Origin: Elusimicrobium sp.
Lineage (GTDB): Bacteria; Elusimicrobiota; Elusimicrobia; Elusimicrobiales; Elusimicrobiaceae
Reading direction: 5' to 3'
DNA: 64,000 nucleotides
Assembly (NCBI GenBank): GCA_015062115.1
Contig: SUVG01000005.1
Coordinates: forward strand, 105,969-169,968
The notes under the pieces are model-generated. The model saw only the letters and a program-made list of their open reading frames with translations. It made no database searches and was not told the origin of the DNA. This document shows, piece after piece, positions 17,260 through 26,130 of the stretch (positions within the stretch are counted from its first letter, which is position 1; each line of letters opens with the position of its first letter). The position numbers were made by a program, and so were the translations under genes.

Positions 17260-17677
17260 AATTTTCTTTTTTGTAACGCTATGTATGATAGCCCTTTTGG
17301 CGGGACAAGCGTATCATACTTTTTGGGTAAGAGAAAAATCTCCCATGGTGTATGCGGAAATGGCGCCTGTTGATCCTCGTGCGCTTCTGTTTGGCGACTA
17401 TATGGAAGTGGGGTATGCTTTTGAAGGGCCAAGTGATAAAAAAGACGCGGTTCTCTATTTGAACGAAAGAAATATTTTGCAACAAAAAGAAACTGCCGGC
17501 GAAAAGTTTTTAGTAAAATTTGAACAAGGGCGTTATCGTATTCCGCACCAATACTTTTTTCAGGAAGGACACGCACAAAAGTACGAAAATGCCCGTTATG
17601 CCGCTCTAAAGAAAATAGGAAAAAATACTTTTTCTTTAGTGGGTCTTACCGATGAAAATTTGAATTTAATAGATTAG
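17249..17677 (+). CDS. GDYXXLXY domain protein
   Basis: 142 residues from MRGKIFFFVTLCMIALLAGQ, preceded by GGAGGA. One N-terminal membrane helix or signal anchor, then the diagnostic block PVDPRALLFGDYMEVGYAF (the GDYxxLxY motif with M in place of L). The C-terminal part is a periplasmic beta domain (VKFEQGRYRIPHQYFFQEG). It is the third gene of the DUF2157/DUF4401 trio. The longer frame from 17228 lies inside the previous gene without a better ribosome binding site. Confidence 0.85.
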   Translation: MRGKIFFFVTLCMIALLAGQAYHTFWVREKSPMVYAEMAPVDPRALLFGDYMEVGYAFEGPSDKKDAVLYLNERNILQQKETAGEKFLVKFEQGRYRIPHQYFFQEGHAQKYENARYAALKKIGKNTFSLVGLTDENLNLID

Positions 17678-17690
17678 GAGTTTTATTTTT

Positions 17691-18530
17691 ATGAGCGAAA
17701 ATTGTTCCCATGATTGCAGTTCTTGCAGTGCCAATTGTTCCAGCCGTAAACCGGGAGAAATGCCCAAAGACAAACCGCATTTGTTAAGCCGTATTAAACA
17801 TGTAATCGGTGTAGTAAGCGGGAAAGGGGGCGTCGGTAAAAGTTTGGTGACGGGCCTTTTGGCCAGCGAAATGACCCGCCGCGGTTTTTCCTGCGGGGTA
17901 TTAGATGCCGATATCACAGGCCCTTCCGTTCCCAAAATGTTTGGTATCCGCGAACGGGCCGGCGGCGACCAGGACGGTATTTACCCTGTTTCCAGTCAGC
18001 AAGGCGTGCAAGTAATGTCGCTTAATCTGCTGTTAGAAAATGAAACGGACCCCGTCATTTGGCGCGGAGCGTTAATCACGGGAACGGTCAAACAGTTTTG
18101 GACAGATGTTATTTGGAAAGATGTAGATTATTTGTTTATTGATATGCCCCCCGGTACGGGTGATGTTACATTGACGGTCTTTCAATCGTTACCCATTGAC
18201 GGGATTGTAATTGTTTCCACCCCGCAAGATTTGGTGCAAATGATTGTAGGTAAAGCCGTCAAAATGGCTCAAATGATGAATGTGCCCGTTTTGGGGCTTG
18301 TGGAAAACATGAGTTACCTTAAATGCACGGAGTGCGGGAAGGAACTGCCTTTATTCGGTAAAAGCAAAGCCGAAGAAATGGGCAAGAATTTTAACCTTTC
18401 CCCGGTGGTGCGTTTGCCGCTTAATCCGTCCGTAGCCGCCGCGGTGGACGACGGGCGCATTGAGTTCGTGCGCGAAGAAGCCCTCTACCCGCTTGCCGAT
18501 AAACTGGCCGGTTTGGAAAAAGATAATTAA
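17691..18530 (+). CDS. mrp: Mrp/ApbC (NBP35-like) iron-sulfur cluster carrier ATPase
   Basis: 279 residues. P-loop GKGGVGKS at residues 44-51 is the deviant Walker A of the MinD/Mrp family. DADITGPSVPKMFG, DMPPGTGDVTLTV and STPQDLVQMIV are Mrp hallmarks, and VENMSYLKCTECGKELPLFG supplies the CxxC that binds a bridging 4Fe-4S cluster between two subunits. The N-terminus has four further cysteines (5, 9, 12, 16) in a short tail, recalling but not matching the NBP35 N-terminal cluster. Its role is delivery of Fe-S clusters to apoproteins in the cytosol. Confidence 0.93.
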   Translation: MSENCSHDCSSCSANCSSRKPGEMPKDKPHLLSRIKHVIGVVSGKGGVGKSLVTGLLASEMTRRGFSCGVLDADITGPSVPKMFGIRERAGGDQDGIYPVSSQQGVQVMSLNLLLENETDPVIWRGALITGTVKQFWTDVIWKDVDYLFIDMPPGTGDVTLTVFQSLPIDGIVIVSTPQDLVQMIVGKAVKMAQMMNVPVLGLVENMSYLKCTECGKELPLFGKSKAEEMGKNFNLSPVVRLPLNPSVAAAVDDGRIEFVREEALYPLADKLAGLEKDN

Positions 18531-18618
18531 CAAATAGGCCCATTGGCACCTTGATAAGTAGGCCCAAAGGCCCTTGTTAAAAAAGGAGAATTATTAAATA
18601 ATAAAAGGAAGGAGTTTT

Positions 18619-21267
18619 GTGTCTATGAATAAAAATTTTCTTTTCTTTTTATTGTTGTTGTCGGTAGTACTTCCGGCGCAGGCCCAACCCATTAAAGGGG
18701 CTGGGCAGGTGGTTAAAGGCCTGACGGGGGAAGGCTTGGAAAAAGCCTTAAGTTCTTACATGCATGCTCCCGGCATGGCAGGGAAAGTGGCCCAAACGCA
18801 AGTTGCCCAACTGCACCAGCGTGTGTTGGCGGCTTCCAAAGCGGCTTTTGCCACTCCGTTTTCTCCGGCGGAAATTCGGCGTTTAACGGCCATAAAGGCC
18901 GGTTCTCCGCGTTTGGTTGCTTCTATTTTTTCGGCTCCTTCCAACGAAATGGTTTCGTTGCTTCGCCATGAATTTTTAACACTGACCGGGGTACAAAAGG
19001 TATCGGTTTCCGTAGAACAAAGCCAACTGGCCTTGCATTTGTTCCGCCGCGGGTTAATCATTAACACCAATGCTTTTTCACACCTTGTTTCTTATACTTC
19101 CGTTGCTGAATTGGAACAAGCCATCAAGACGGGGAAAGAATTGTATGGGCCGTCTGCTTTGCAAGCCTTTGCCGATGTGAGTGCTTTGGGGGCTTTTGGC
19201 AACGCGCAAGATGTGAATCTCCTTTTGTCTTTTTACAAGGCAGCCGCCCAAACGGTATTGGAGCCGGTGGCTTTTCAATCGGTGCATCGGGCGCTGTTGG
19301 CCATAGGCGAAAACAAAGCGGCCGGGGAATTAGCGGCCCGCGCGGGAAAAGTAAACCCGGGCGATGAAGAAATTTTTGCTTCTTTGCTTGCTAACACCAG
19401 CCCCATGACGGCAATTCACGCTCAATTTACGCCCGAAGCGACGGAAACTTATTTGAACTATGTAAAACAAGCCCGCGCCTCGGTAGTAGCGGCGGTGGTT
19501 GCCGAAAAGCCTGCCGAGGTATCTGCTACCCAGAAAGGTGCTATCCCCGACGAAGTAAACCCCTTTAGCGGGCTTACCTTAGATTTGCCTTCTATCGATT
19601 TGTCCTTAAAACCCCAAGAAGGATTAGTGGAAAGAAAAGCCCCTGCCGTGGAAGAAACCCCGGTAGTGGAAGGCGATTATTCCCCGGTGGTACCCGTGTT
19701 GGAACGCAAACCTTCCCGCGGGGCGGTTTCGCATCGTTATCCTTCCGGTTTACAGGACGAAGAATACATCATCAGCAACTGGTTGGAATACTTCAAAAAC
19801 GGCTACTTCCGCCCGCGCGACCAAATCGAAGCCATCAGCGGTATGAGTGCGGCTAAAGCCAATAACTTGATGGAATACCTCTATTATATGCCGTTGGAAG
19901 AAGCCGAGCGCTTGATTTTGGAACCGCTTAAAACTCAAGGCCGCCTGCCGGACTTTATGTACGATGCGCGCTTGATTGAAGGAACGGTTCGTTTGCCTGC
20001 CGGATATTACAAAAACAAATTTAACGAAAATGTGAAACGCTTTGTGGAATTAGCCGAAGAAGAAGGCTCCGCTTTCCTGCACTATGCGGAACTGAAAGAT
20101 TTGGCTATTGCCATGGAAGATTATTCTTTTGAGCAGGGTTTCCGTTATCCTAATGATCCTGCTATGGCTGCCGCCTTGCGCCGAAACTGGAAAGAGTTGG
20201 TAACGGAAATTCAAAACTCCGGCTACAATATGAATCGCGCCAAAATCAACGAACTTTGGCAAAAACCCGTCAATCTTACAAACGGCAAAACGGTCAGCCT
20301 GCGTGAATATTTTACGCAAACGCGTCCCACCGCCTTCTTTAAGGAAGGCCGTATGCCCGAGTTTTACTTGAACAGCAAAAAATGGGTATCGTGGGAAAAC
20401 GAACGCCGCAACTTGGCCGCGCAAGAATATATCGCTCAGGAAAATGTCGCTCCCCGCAGTTGGTTGGAACGCGTGCAAGATTTCTTTGTGTTGGGAAACC
20501 GCGATAAATACTTAACTCTTTCCCAATTCGGCGATATTATGGCCGCCCAATACAGAAAAACCTTCGGCGGTTTTCTGTCTTCCGCCCCGCAAGGGGGAGA
20601 TATGCTGGCTGAACCGGAAGGGGAAAAACCGGAAAGTTTGCAGGTTCGCGTGAATAATTTTGATAAAGTCGGCGGTGTGTGCCAAGCCTCGTTCGGGGAC
20701 GGCGGTTATATGGGCCGTGTGGAAGCCGGGTATGACGGCACCTCTTTAGTAAACCGTTTTGAACTGGTTACGCACGAGCATGTTCCGGTGGTAACTTTCG
20801 ATTTCCCCAGCCTTACGCCGCGCGTGGTAACATTGGCCAGCGTGCCGTATGTGAAGGATATTAAAAAACCCGAAGTGGATAAATTGCGCGCCAGCACCAT
20901 GGTGGGTGACGGGTTGGATCCTACACGCGACTTGCTCAGCGTGGAACAAGCCGAAGTGGCCGTGTTGAAAGTGCCGCATTTGAAGGCTACCATTTATCCG
21001 CACAGCCGTTTGCCCGGTTGGAATCTCCCTCAGTATTTAACGGGTGGCGGGCTTGGAGCGTACCTCTCGTTATTCACGCCGGATTTCTACCCGATTAAAA
21101 CAGTTAAACGCTTGCGTAAGGTGGACGGCAAATGGCAACTTGTTCCGGAATATTTTATCCGTAAAGAAGTGCCTACTTTGTCCGGCTTTATTCACCGCGA
21201 TCACCTGACATTTACCGAACAGGTACAAGATCGGATTGAAACGCCCGCTACTCCCGAGAAAAAATAA
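18619..21267 (+). CDS. Large secreted protein, function unknown
   Basis: 882 residues from a GTG with AAGGAAGGAG just upstream; an ATG six bases later (18625) is equally possible. A signal peptide follows (MNKNFLFFLLLLSVVLPAQAQP, cleavage near AQA-QP). Residues about 30-290 are a helical repeat-like region (LLSFYKAAAQTVLEPVAFQSVHRALLAIGE), 290-370 a Pro/Glu/Val linker, 370-640 a helical domain rich in aromatic residues, and 690-880 a beta-rich domain. I recognise no enzyme motif. The size, linker and export suggest a surface or periplasmic protein. It stands alone, ending at a strong terminator. Confidence 0.75.
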   Translation: MSMNKNFLFFLLLLSVVLPAQAQPIKGAGQVVKGLTGEGLEKALSSYMHAPGMAGKVAQTQVAQLHQRVLAASKAAFATPFSPAEIRRLTAIKAGSPRLVASIFSAPSNEMVSLLRHEFLTLTGVQKVSVSVEQSQLALHLFRRGLIINTNAFSHLVSYTSVAELEQAIKTGKELYGPSALQAFADVSALGAFGNAQDVNLLLSFYKAAAQTVLEPVAFQSVHRALLAIGENKAAGELAARAGKVNPGDEEIFASLLANTSPMTAIHAQFTPEATETYLNYVKQARASVVAAVVAEKPAEVSATQKGAIPDEVNPFSGLTLDLPSIDLSLKPQEGLVERKAPAVEETPVVEGDYSPVVPVLERKPSRGAVSHRYPSGLQDEEYIISNWLEYFKNGYFRPRDQIEAISGMSAAKANNLMEYLYYMPLEEAERLILEPLKTQGRLPDFMYDARLIEGTVRLPAGYYKNKFNENVKRFVELAEEEGSAFLHYAELKDLAIAMEDYSFEQGFRYPNDPAMAAALRRNWKELVTEIQNSGYNMNRAKINELWQKPVNLTNGKTVSLREYFTQTRPTAFFKEGRMPEFYLNSKKWVSWENERRNLAAQEYIAQENVAPRSWLERVQDFFVLGNRDKYLTLSQFGDIMAAQYRKTFGGFLSSAPQGGDMLAEPEGEKPESLQVRVNNFDKVGGVCQASFGDGGYMGRVEAGYDGTSLVNRFELVTHEHVPVVTFDFPSLTPRVVTLASVPYVKDIKKPEVDKLRASTMVGDGLDPTRDLLSVEQAEVAVLKVPHLKATIYPHSRLPGWNLPQYLTGGGLGAYLSLFTPDFYPIKTVKRLRKVDGKWQLVPEYFIRKEVPTLSGFIHRDHLTFTEQVQDRIETPATPEKK

Positions 21268-21286
21268 AACAGACTTCTTTGATAAA

Positions 21287-21316
21287 ATATCCCCGCTTCA
21301 GCGGGGATATTTTTTT
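21287..21316 (+). terminator. Intrinsic terminator
   Basis: ATATCCCCGC-TTCA-GCGGGGATAT followed by seven T. Confidence 0.93.
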
Positions 21317-21345
21317 GTGTTCCTCTTCATTTTTCATAAATTAAA

Positions 21346-21354
21346 TGTTACAAT
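21346..21354 (+). promoter_or_regulatory. Extended -10 (TGT TACAAT) of the aminotransferase-pckA unit
   Basis: TGT-TACAAT lies 17 bases before the ATG at 21372, and AGAGGG provides a ribosome binding site. The same TG(C/T)-TACAAT form appears before four other transcription units in the window (24621, 42058, 43864, 62292). Confidence 0.5.
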
Positions 21355-21371
21355 GAGCGTAGAGGGAAAAA

Positions 21372-22580
21372 ATGTCTATTTCACTTAGTAACCGCGCCGA
21401 ACGAATCGGTGATTCGCCTACTCTTAAAATCAATGCCAAGGCTCGTGCGTTAAAAGCAGCCGGGCAACCTGTTATTCATTTGGGAGGGGGAGAACCCACC
21501 TATCCGGCTCCGCAAGCGGCTGTAGATGCCATTATCCAAAAAGCACAGAGCCGTAAAATCAAATACTCGCCTTCTTCCGGTACGCCCGAATTGAAACAAG
21601 CCGTTTTGGCTTATACCGAAAAACAATACGGTCGCCGCTTTGAGCCGGCCCAGGTATTGGTATCGGCGGGAGCGAAGCAAGCCCTTTTTAATTTTTTGTT
21701 GGCGGTTGTGAACCCGGGAGACGAAGTGGTTTTTGCCGCTCCTTATTGGGTAAGTTATCCGGAAATGGTTCGCTTGGCGGAAGGAACCCCGGTGATTGTC
21801 CGTCCGGCAAGCGGTTTGTTGGCTACGGCCGAAGAAATTTTAGATGCTATAACGCCTAAAACCAAGGCTATTTTATTAAACAGTCCCTGCAATCCTTCCG
21901 GGCAGATTTACCCGGAAAGCACCATTAAGGCGGTGGTGGAATACGCTGAGAAAAATAATATTTTCTTGGTAATGGACGATATCTACCACCAACTCGTTTT
22001 TGAAGGAAACACCGTTCCCAATCCGTGTGCTTACGCGCATGAGGGGAAAAATTTGGTCATCATAAACGGAGTTTCCAAATTATACGGACTTACCGGTCTG
22101 CGTATCGGGTGGGCTGTCTCGGCCCATACGGAACTGATAGCGGCCATGGGCCGTATGCAGGCGCAAAGCACGTCCTGCAATAGCGATTTATCCGAAGTTG
22201 CCGCCGCGGCAGCCCTCTTGGGCGACCAGGCTTGCATTTTGGATTTACGAAGGATATTGGAAGATAACCGCAACGCCCTTTTGGCGGAACTTGCTAAAAT
22301 TCCGCATGTAAAAGTGGAAAAACCGGCGGGGACTTTTTATTCTTTCGCAGATTTTAGCCATTACAATGCCGATTCCGAAGCACTCGCGCAGTACTTGTTG
22401 GAAAAAGCATTGGTGGCCGTTGTGCCCGGAAAGGCGTTTGGAGCCGATGGGTACTTGCGCATCAGTTATTGTGCGGATAAAGCCTCCATTGTGGAAGGCG
22501 TACGCCGTATTCGCTGGGCGCTTGATGAGTCCGCTCCCAACGAAATACAAATCGGGGATAAATTACTTACGAGGGATTAA
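21372..22580 (+). CDS. Class I/II pyridoxal-phosphate aminotransferase, aspartate aminotransferase-like
   Basis: 402 residues of the fold-type I family (Ib subgroup). Signatures: VIHLGGGEPTYPAP, KYSPSSGTPELKQAV, SAGAKQALFN, LNSPCNPSGQIY, DDIYHQLVF, and INGVSKLYGLTGLRIGW with the PLP-binding lysine at about residue 235 and the phosphate-contacting Arg. It most likely makes aspartate from oxaloacetate and glutamate. pckA starts 3 bases after its stop; the pair could link PEP, oxaloacetate and aspartate in an anaerobic C4 branch. Confidence 0.9.
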   Translation: MSISLSNRAERIGDSPTLKINAKARALKAAGQPVIHLGGGEPTYPAPQAAVDAIIQKAQSRKIKYSPSSGTPELKQAVLAYTEKQYGRRFEPAQVLVSAGAKQALFNFLLAVVNPGDEVVFAAPYWVSYPEMVRLAEGTPVIVRPASGLLATAEEILDAITPKTKAILLNSPCNPSGQIYPESTIKAVVEYAEKNNIFLVMDDIYHQLVFEGNTVPNPCAYAHEGKNLVIINGVSKLYGLTGLRIGWAVSAHTELIAAMGRMQAQSTSCNSDLSEVAAAAALLGDQACILDLRRILEDNRNALLAELAKIPHVKVEKPAGTFYSFADFSHYNADSEALAQYLLEKALVAVVPGKAFGADGYLRISYCADKASIVEGVRRIRWALDESAPNEIQIGDKLLTRD

Positions 22581-22582
22581 TT

Positions 22583-24199
22583 ATGAAAACAGTAAACGCA
22601 ACACCGGATTTTTTTAAACCGGATTTTGGATTGGAAAATGCTGGATTGAAAACGGAAAAAACCATTTATTGGAACTATTCCACTCCGGCCTTGTACCAAG
22701 AAGCTTTGAACCGTGAGGAAGGAAATGTCGTATATGGCGGCCCTCTGTGCGTCAGCACCGGTAAACACACCGGCCGCAGCCCCAACGATCGCTATTTCGT
22801 GGAAACCAAAGATGTTGAAGGCAAACTTTTCTATTGCAAAAGCAACAAAGGGATTAAAGCCGAATACTTTGATAAAATTTTCGCTAAAGTACAAGAATAT
22901 GTGAAAGATAAAGATTTGTTCGTGCGTGATGCTTATGTAGGTTCCAGTGAAGCCTCCCGCTTGAAAGTGCGCGCCATTACCGAATGCGCCTGGAGCAACC
23001 TGTTTGTAAAAAATATGTTCATCGAACCCAAACAGGAAGAACTTAAATCTTTCGTACCGGAATTTACCTTGGTATGCTTGCCCAAAATGAAAGTGGATCC
23101 GGCCACGGACGGTACCGTTTCCGAAACCGCTATTTTGATTAACTTTGAAAAGAAAATCGTGCTCGTTATCGGTTCCGAATACGGCGGCGAAAACAAAAAA
23201 GCCTTGTTCACTATCATGAACTTCCTCTTGCCGCAAAAAGGCATTATGACCATGCACTGCTCTGCCAACGTGGGCGATAAACAAGACAGTGCCATCTTCT
23301 TCGGTCTTTCCGGCACCGGTAAAACCACCTTGTCTGCTGATATTACCCGCGGGCTCATCGGCGACGATGAACACGGTTGGGATGCCGACGGTATCTTCAA
23401 CTTTGAAGGCGGCTGCTATGCTAAAGTAATCCGCTTGAACCAAGAAGCCGAACCGCAAATTTTCTCCACCACCCAACGTTTCGGTACGGTGCTCGAAAAC
23501 GTAGTATTTGACCCTCAAACCGGCAAACTCGACTTGGACGACGATACCTTGACCGAAAACACCCGCGCCTGCTATCCGCTTAACTTTATTGATAACGCCG
23601 TGGAAAGCAAACGCGCCACTCACCCCAAAAACATCATTTTCTTAACCTGTGATGCTTTCGGTGTGATGCCGCCCATTTCCAAACTCAGCGCCGACCAAGC
23701 CCTCTACCACTTCATCAGCGGCTACACCGCCAAAGTGGCCGGTACGGAAAAAGGCGTAAAAGAACCTTCCAGCACGTTCTCTACCTGTTTCGGCGGGCCG
23801 TTCATGCCCTTGCACCCTTCCGTGTATGCCGAACTCTTGAAAAAGAAAATTCAAGAACACAATGTGGACTGCTGGCTCGTAAACACGGGCTGGATCGGTG
23901 GCCCCTATGGCGTAGGCAACCGCATCAGCATTAAATATACCCGTGCTCTCTTAAATGCCGCCTTGGAAGGCAAATTGGCGAAAGTGGATTTCATTACCGA
24001 CCCGGTATTCGGTTTCCAAATTCCCACTTCCTGCGACGGCGTGCCGGCTGAAATTTTGAATCCGATTAACTCTTGGGAAAACAAGGAAGAATATATGGTA
24101 AAATATGAAGCCTTGGCCAAGTCTTTTATCGAAAACTTCAAAAAATACGAAGACGGCTGTTCCAAGGAAGTTTTGGCTGCTGCGCCCAAAGTGAAATAA
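22583..24199 (+). CDS. pckA: Phosphoenolpyruvate carboxykinase (ATP)
   Basis: 538 residues, the normal length for the ATP-dependent enzyme that interconverts oxaloacetate + ATP and PEP + CO2 + ADP. Visible: TGRSPNDRYFVE near the start, the kinase P-loop GLSGTGKTTLSAD near residue 240, the metal-site region GDDEHGWD, FNFEGGCYAKVI, and TGWIGGPYGVG. In fermentative bacteria it often runs toward oxaloacetate and conserves ATP. It is co-transcribed with the upstream aminotransferase. Confidence 0.97.
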   Translation: MKTVNATPDFFKPDFGLENAGLKTEKTIYWNYSTPALYQEALNREEGNVVYGGPLCVSTGKHTGRSPNDRYFVETKDVEGKLFYCKSNKGIKAEYFDKIFAKVQEYVKDKDLFVRDAYVGSSEASRLKVRAITECAWSNLFVKNMFIEPKQEELKSFVPEFTLVCLPKMKVDPATDGTVSETAILINFEKKIVLVIGSEYGGENKKALFTIMNFLLPQKGIMTMHCSANVGDKQDSAIFFGLSGTGKTTLSADITRGLIGDDEHGWDADGIFNFEGGCYAKVIRLNQEAEPQIFSTTQRFGTVLENVVFDPQTGKLDLDDDTLTENTRACYPLNFIDNAVESKRATHPKNIIFLTCDAFGVMPPISKLSADQALYHFISGYTAKVAGTEKGVKEPSSTFSTCFGGPFMPLHPSVYAELLKKKIQEHNVDCWLVNTGWIGGPYGVGNRISIKYTRALLNAALEGKLAKVDFITDPVFGFQIPTSCDGVPAEILNPINSWENKEEYMVKYEALAKSFIENFKKYEDGCSKEVLAAAPKVK

Positions 24200-24225
24200 C
24201 TTTGCGCCGGTCGGAATTTTTACGC

Positions 24226-24265
24226 GGAGCCCTATTTTTGGGAAAACCCCTTACAATAGGGCTCC
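24226..24265 (+). terminator. Hairpin downstream of pckA, possible terminator
   Basis: An 11-bp perfect stem GGAGCCCTATT / AATAGGGCTCC with an 18-base loop. It is followed by AAATATAC rather than a T-run, so it may end pckA transcription weakly or stabilise the mRNA 3' end. Confidence 0.5.
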
Positions 24266-24323
24266 AAATATACTAAAATTTAAGAAACACTTACAATTTA
24301 TATACAACAGGAGAATTACAACT

Positions 24324-24581
24324 ATGGCTAAAGCTAATGCAAAATTTATGGCCCCTTTAACCCCCAGCGCCGAACTCGCGGCCGTGGTAGGCTCTGCTGC
24401 CTTGCCCCGCACCGAAGTCGTCAAAAAAATGTGGGATTACATTAAGAAAAACGGCTTGCAAGATGCCAAAAACAAACGCATGATCAACTCTGATGCCAAA
24501 TTGGCCCCTATCTTTGAAGGCAAAAAACAAATCAGCATGTTTGACATGAGCAAATACCTTTCTAAACATTTGTCCAAATAG
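24324..24581 (+). CDS. SWIB/MDM2 domain small protein
   Basis: 85 residues, essentially one SWIB domain: LTPSAELAAVVGSAALPRTEVVKKMWDYIKKNGLQD, then MINSDAKLAPIFEGKKQISMFDMSKYLSKHL. The domain is best known from eukaryotic chromatin remodelling, but single-domain bacterial forms occur (Chlamydia and others) and are probably nucleoid or DNA-topology associated. It has its own ribosome binding site (CAGGAGAA) and a terminator right after the stop. Confidence 0.92.
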   Translation: MAKANAKFMAPLTPSAELAAVVGSAALPRTEVVKKMWDYIKKNGLQDAKNKRMINSDAKLAPIFEGKKQISMFDMSKYLSKHLSK

Positions 24582-24591
24582 TTTGGGTATT

Positions 24592-24618
24592 AAAAACCCC
24601 GCTTCGGCGGGGTTTTTT
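24592..24618 (+). terminator. Intrinsic terminator
   Basis: AAAAACCCCGC-TTC-GGCGGGGTTTTTT hairpin with T-run. Confidence 0.93.
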
Positions 24619-24680
24619 TATGTTACAATAACAGAGAAGTCTATATTTTCTCATCAATTTTACGGAAGGGGTTTTTTATT

Positions 24681-26075
24681 ATGCCGGTAAATTTGGAAGC
24701 CATGTATAACGATATTTTAGCCGCGGCGGGCGGGGTTGAAAATATTGTGAGTTTGGGTTGTTGTATGACCCGTTTTCGCTTTACGGTAAAAGATGAGGCC
24801 TTGGTAAAAGTAGAGGCCTTGCGCAAAGTGCCCGATGTGGCCGGATATTTTTATTCGGGGGTACAACATCAGTTAATTGTGGGGCCTTCCACCGCCACAA
24901 AATTAGTAGCCTATTTTAATGCCCGCCACTCTTTCCAACCGTTAGAACAAAAAGAAGGGGCGGAAGCCGTGCAAATATCGCCGGAAGACCGCGCCCGCCG
25001 CGCCAAAGTGGCCGTTCGCCGCAAATACTCCGGACGGGTAAGCCAAATTTGCGCGCGTATCGGGAATATTTTTCTGCCGCTTATCCCGGCGTATATCGGG
25101 TGCGGGCTTTTGCTGGGAATCAGTAACATTTTATCCAAAACCCTCTTGGCAAACGACCCGAATACCGCCGCTCTTTTTAATGTGTTCGGTAGCGGTATTT
25201 TCTTCTACTTAAATGCAGTGGTCGGCTACAATGCCAATAAAGAATTTGGCGGAACGCCCGCCTTGGGTGTGGCGTTTGCCGGTATTTTGAATATGCCTGC
25301 CCTTTCCCAAATCACCTTGTTCGGCTCTTCTTTAATGCCCGGCAAGGGCGGGGTGTTGGCTGTTCTGTTGGTATGTTGGGCCGGCAGTTGGTTTGAAAAA
25401 CAACTGCGTAACCGTGTAAAAGGAAGTGCGGAAATGTTTTTAACGCCTACTTTAACGGTGCTTGTGGTGGGCTTTATTTCGCTTTTGGCAATTCAACCCG
25501 TTGCCGGTTGGTTAAGTGAAAAACTGGCCGAATATACCCAAGTTGCTTTGAAAAACGGCGGTTTGTTGACGGGAGCCGTGTTGGGGGGAAGTTTCTTGCC
25601 TCTCGTGATGATGGGGATTCACCAAAGTTTAGTGCCGATTCATCAACAACTGGTTGATTCCTTGGGCTCTAATCCGCTTTTTCCCATTTTATGTATGGCG
25701 GGAGCGGGGCAAGTGGGGGCAGGATTAGCCGTGCTTTTCAAAACGAAAAATGCCCGCTTCAAAACCCTTATCAAAAATGCACTTCCCATTGGTCTTATGG
25801 GAATCGGCGAGCCGCTTATTTACGGCGTAACCTTGCCTCTTTTCAGGCCGTTTATTGGGGCTTGTTTGGGGGCTGCGTTCGGCGGAGCTGTAGTGGCTTT
25901 GGCGCAGGTAACATCTTCCGTTCCGTTTGGTGTATCGGGCCTGGTTCTTTTGCTTGTGTTAAGCAATGTAAAAAGCGTGTTGTTTTACTTGTTGGGATAT
26001 GCCGTAGCAATGTTGGCCGGGTTTATCATCACTTGGAAGTTAGGATTTGATGATATCCCTGCGGGTAAAAAATAA
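24681..26075 (+). CDS. PTS EIIBC component, MurP-like (N-acetylmuramate/glucose-sucrose superfamily)
   Basis: 464 residues. The N-terminal EIIB domain carries the phosphorylated cysteine at residue 28 in GCCMTRFRF; a linker of about 20 residues leads into a 10-helix EIIC domain from about residue 115. Stretches such as GVHQSLVPIHQQLVDS...NPLFPILCMAGAGQVGAGLAV and GIGEPLIYGVTLPL are very close to what I remember of E. coli MurP, so N-acetylmuramic acid uptake is my best guess. No EIIA is fused and no MurQ etherase or other sugar gene is beside it, so it needs a Crr-type EIIA from elsewhere. An extended -10 (TGT TACAAT) lies at 24621-24629. Confidence 0.83.
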   Translation: MPVNLEAMYNDILAAAGGVENIVSLGCCMTRFRFTVKDEALVKVEALRKVPDVAGYFYSGVQHQLIVGPSTATKLVAYFNARHSFQPLEQKEGAEAVQISPEDRARRAKVAVRRKYSGRVSQICARIGNIFLPLIPAYIGCGLLLGISNILSKTLLANDPNTAALFNVFGSGIFFYLNAVVGYNANKEFGGTPALGVAFAGILNMPALSQITLFGSSLMPGKGGVLAVLLVCWAGSWFEKQLRNRVKGSAEMFLTPTLTVLVVGFISLLAIQPVAGWLSEKLAEYTQVALKNGGLLTGAVLGGSFLPLVMMGIHQSLVPIHQQLVDSLGSNPLFPILCMAGAGQVGAGLAVLFKTKNARFKTLIKNALPIGLMGIGEPLIYGVTLPLFRPFIGACLGAAFGGAVVALAQVTSSVPFGVSGLVLLLVLSNVKSVLFYLLGYAVAMLAGFIITWKLGFDDIPAGKK

Positions 26076-26091
26076 TTTTTGTTACACATAC

Positions 26092-26121
26092 AAATACCCC
26101 GTCTTGAGACGGGGTATTTTT
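26092..26121. terminator. Bidirectional intrinsic terminator
   Basis: AAATACCCCGTC-TTGA-GACGGGGTATTTTT between the convergent PTS and radical SAM genes. Confidence 0.92.
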
Positions 26122-26130
26122 CTTTTTAAG

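Noticed and set aside
24226..24265. Attenuator or riboswitch for the SWIB gene
   Set aside because: A single hairpin with a long loop right after pckA is more simply a terminator or 3'-end stabiliser.
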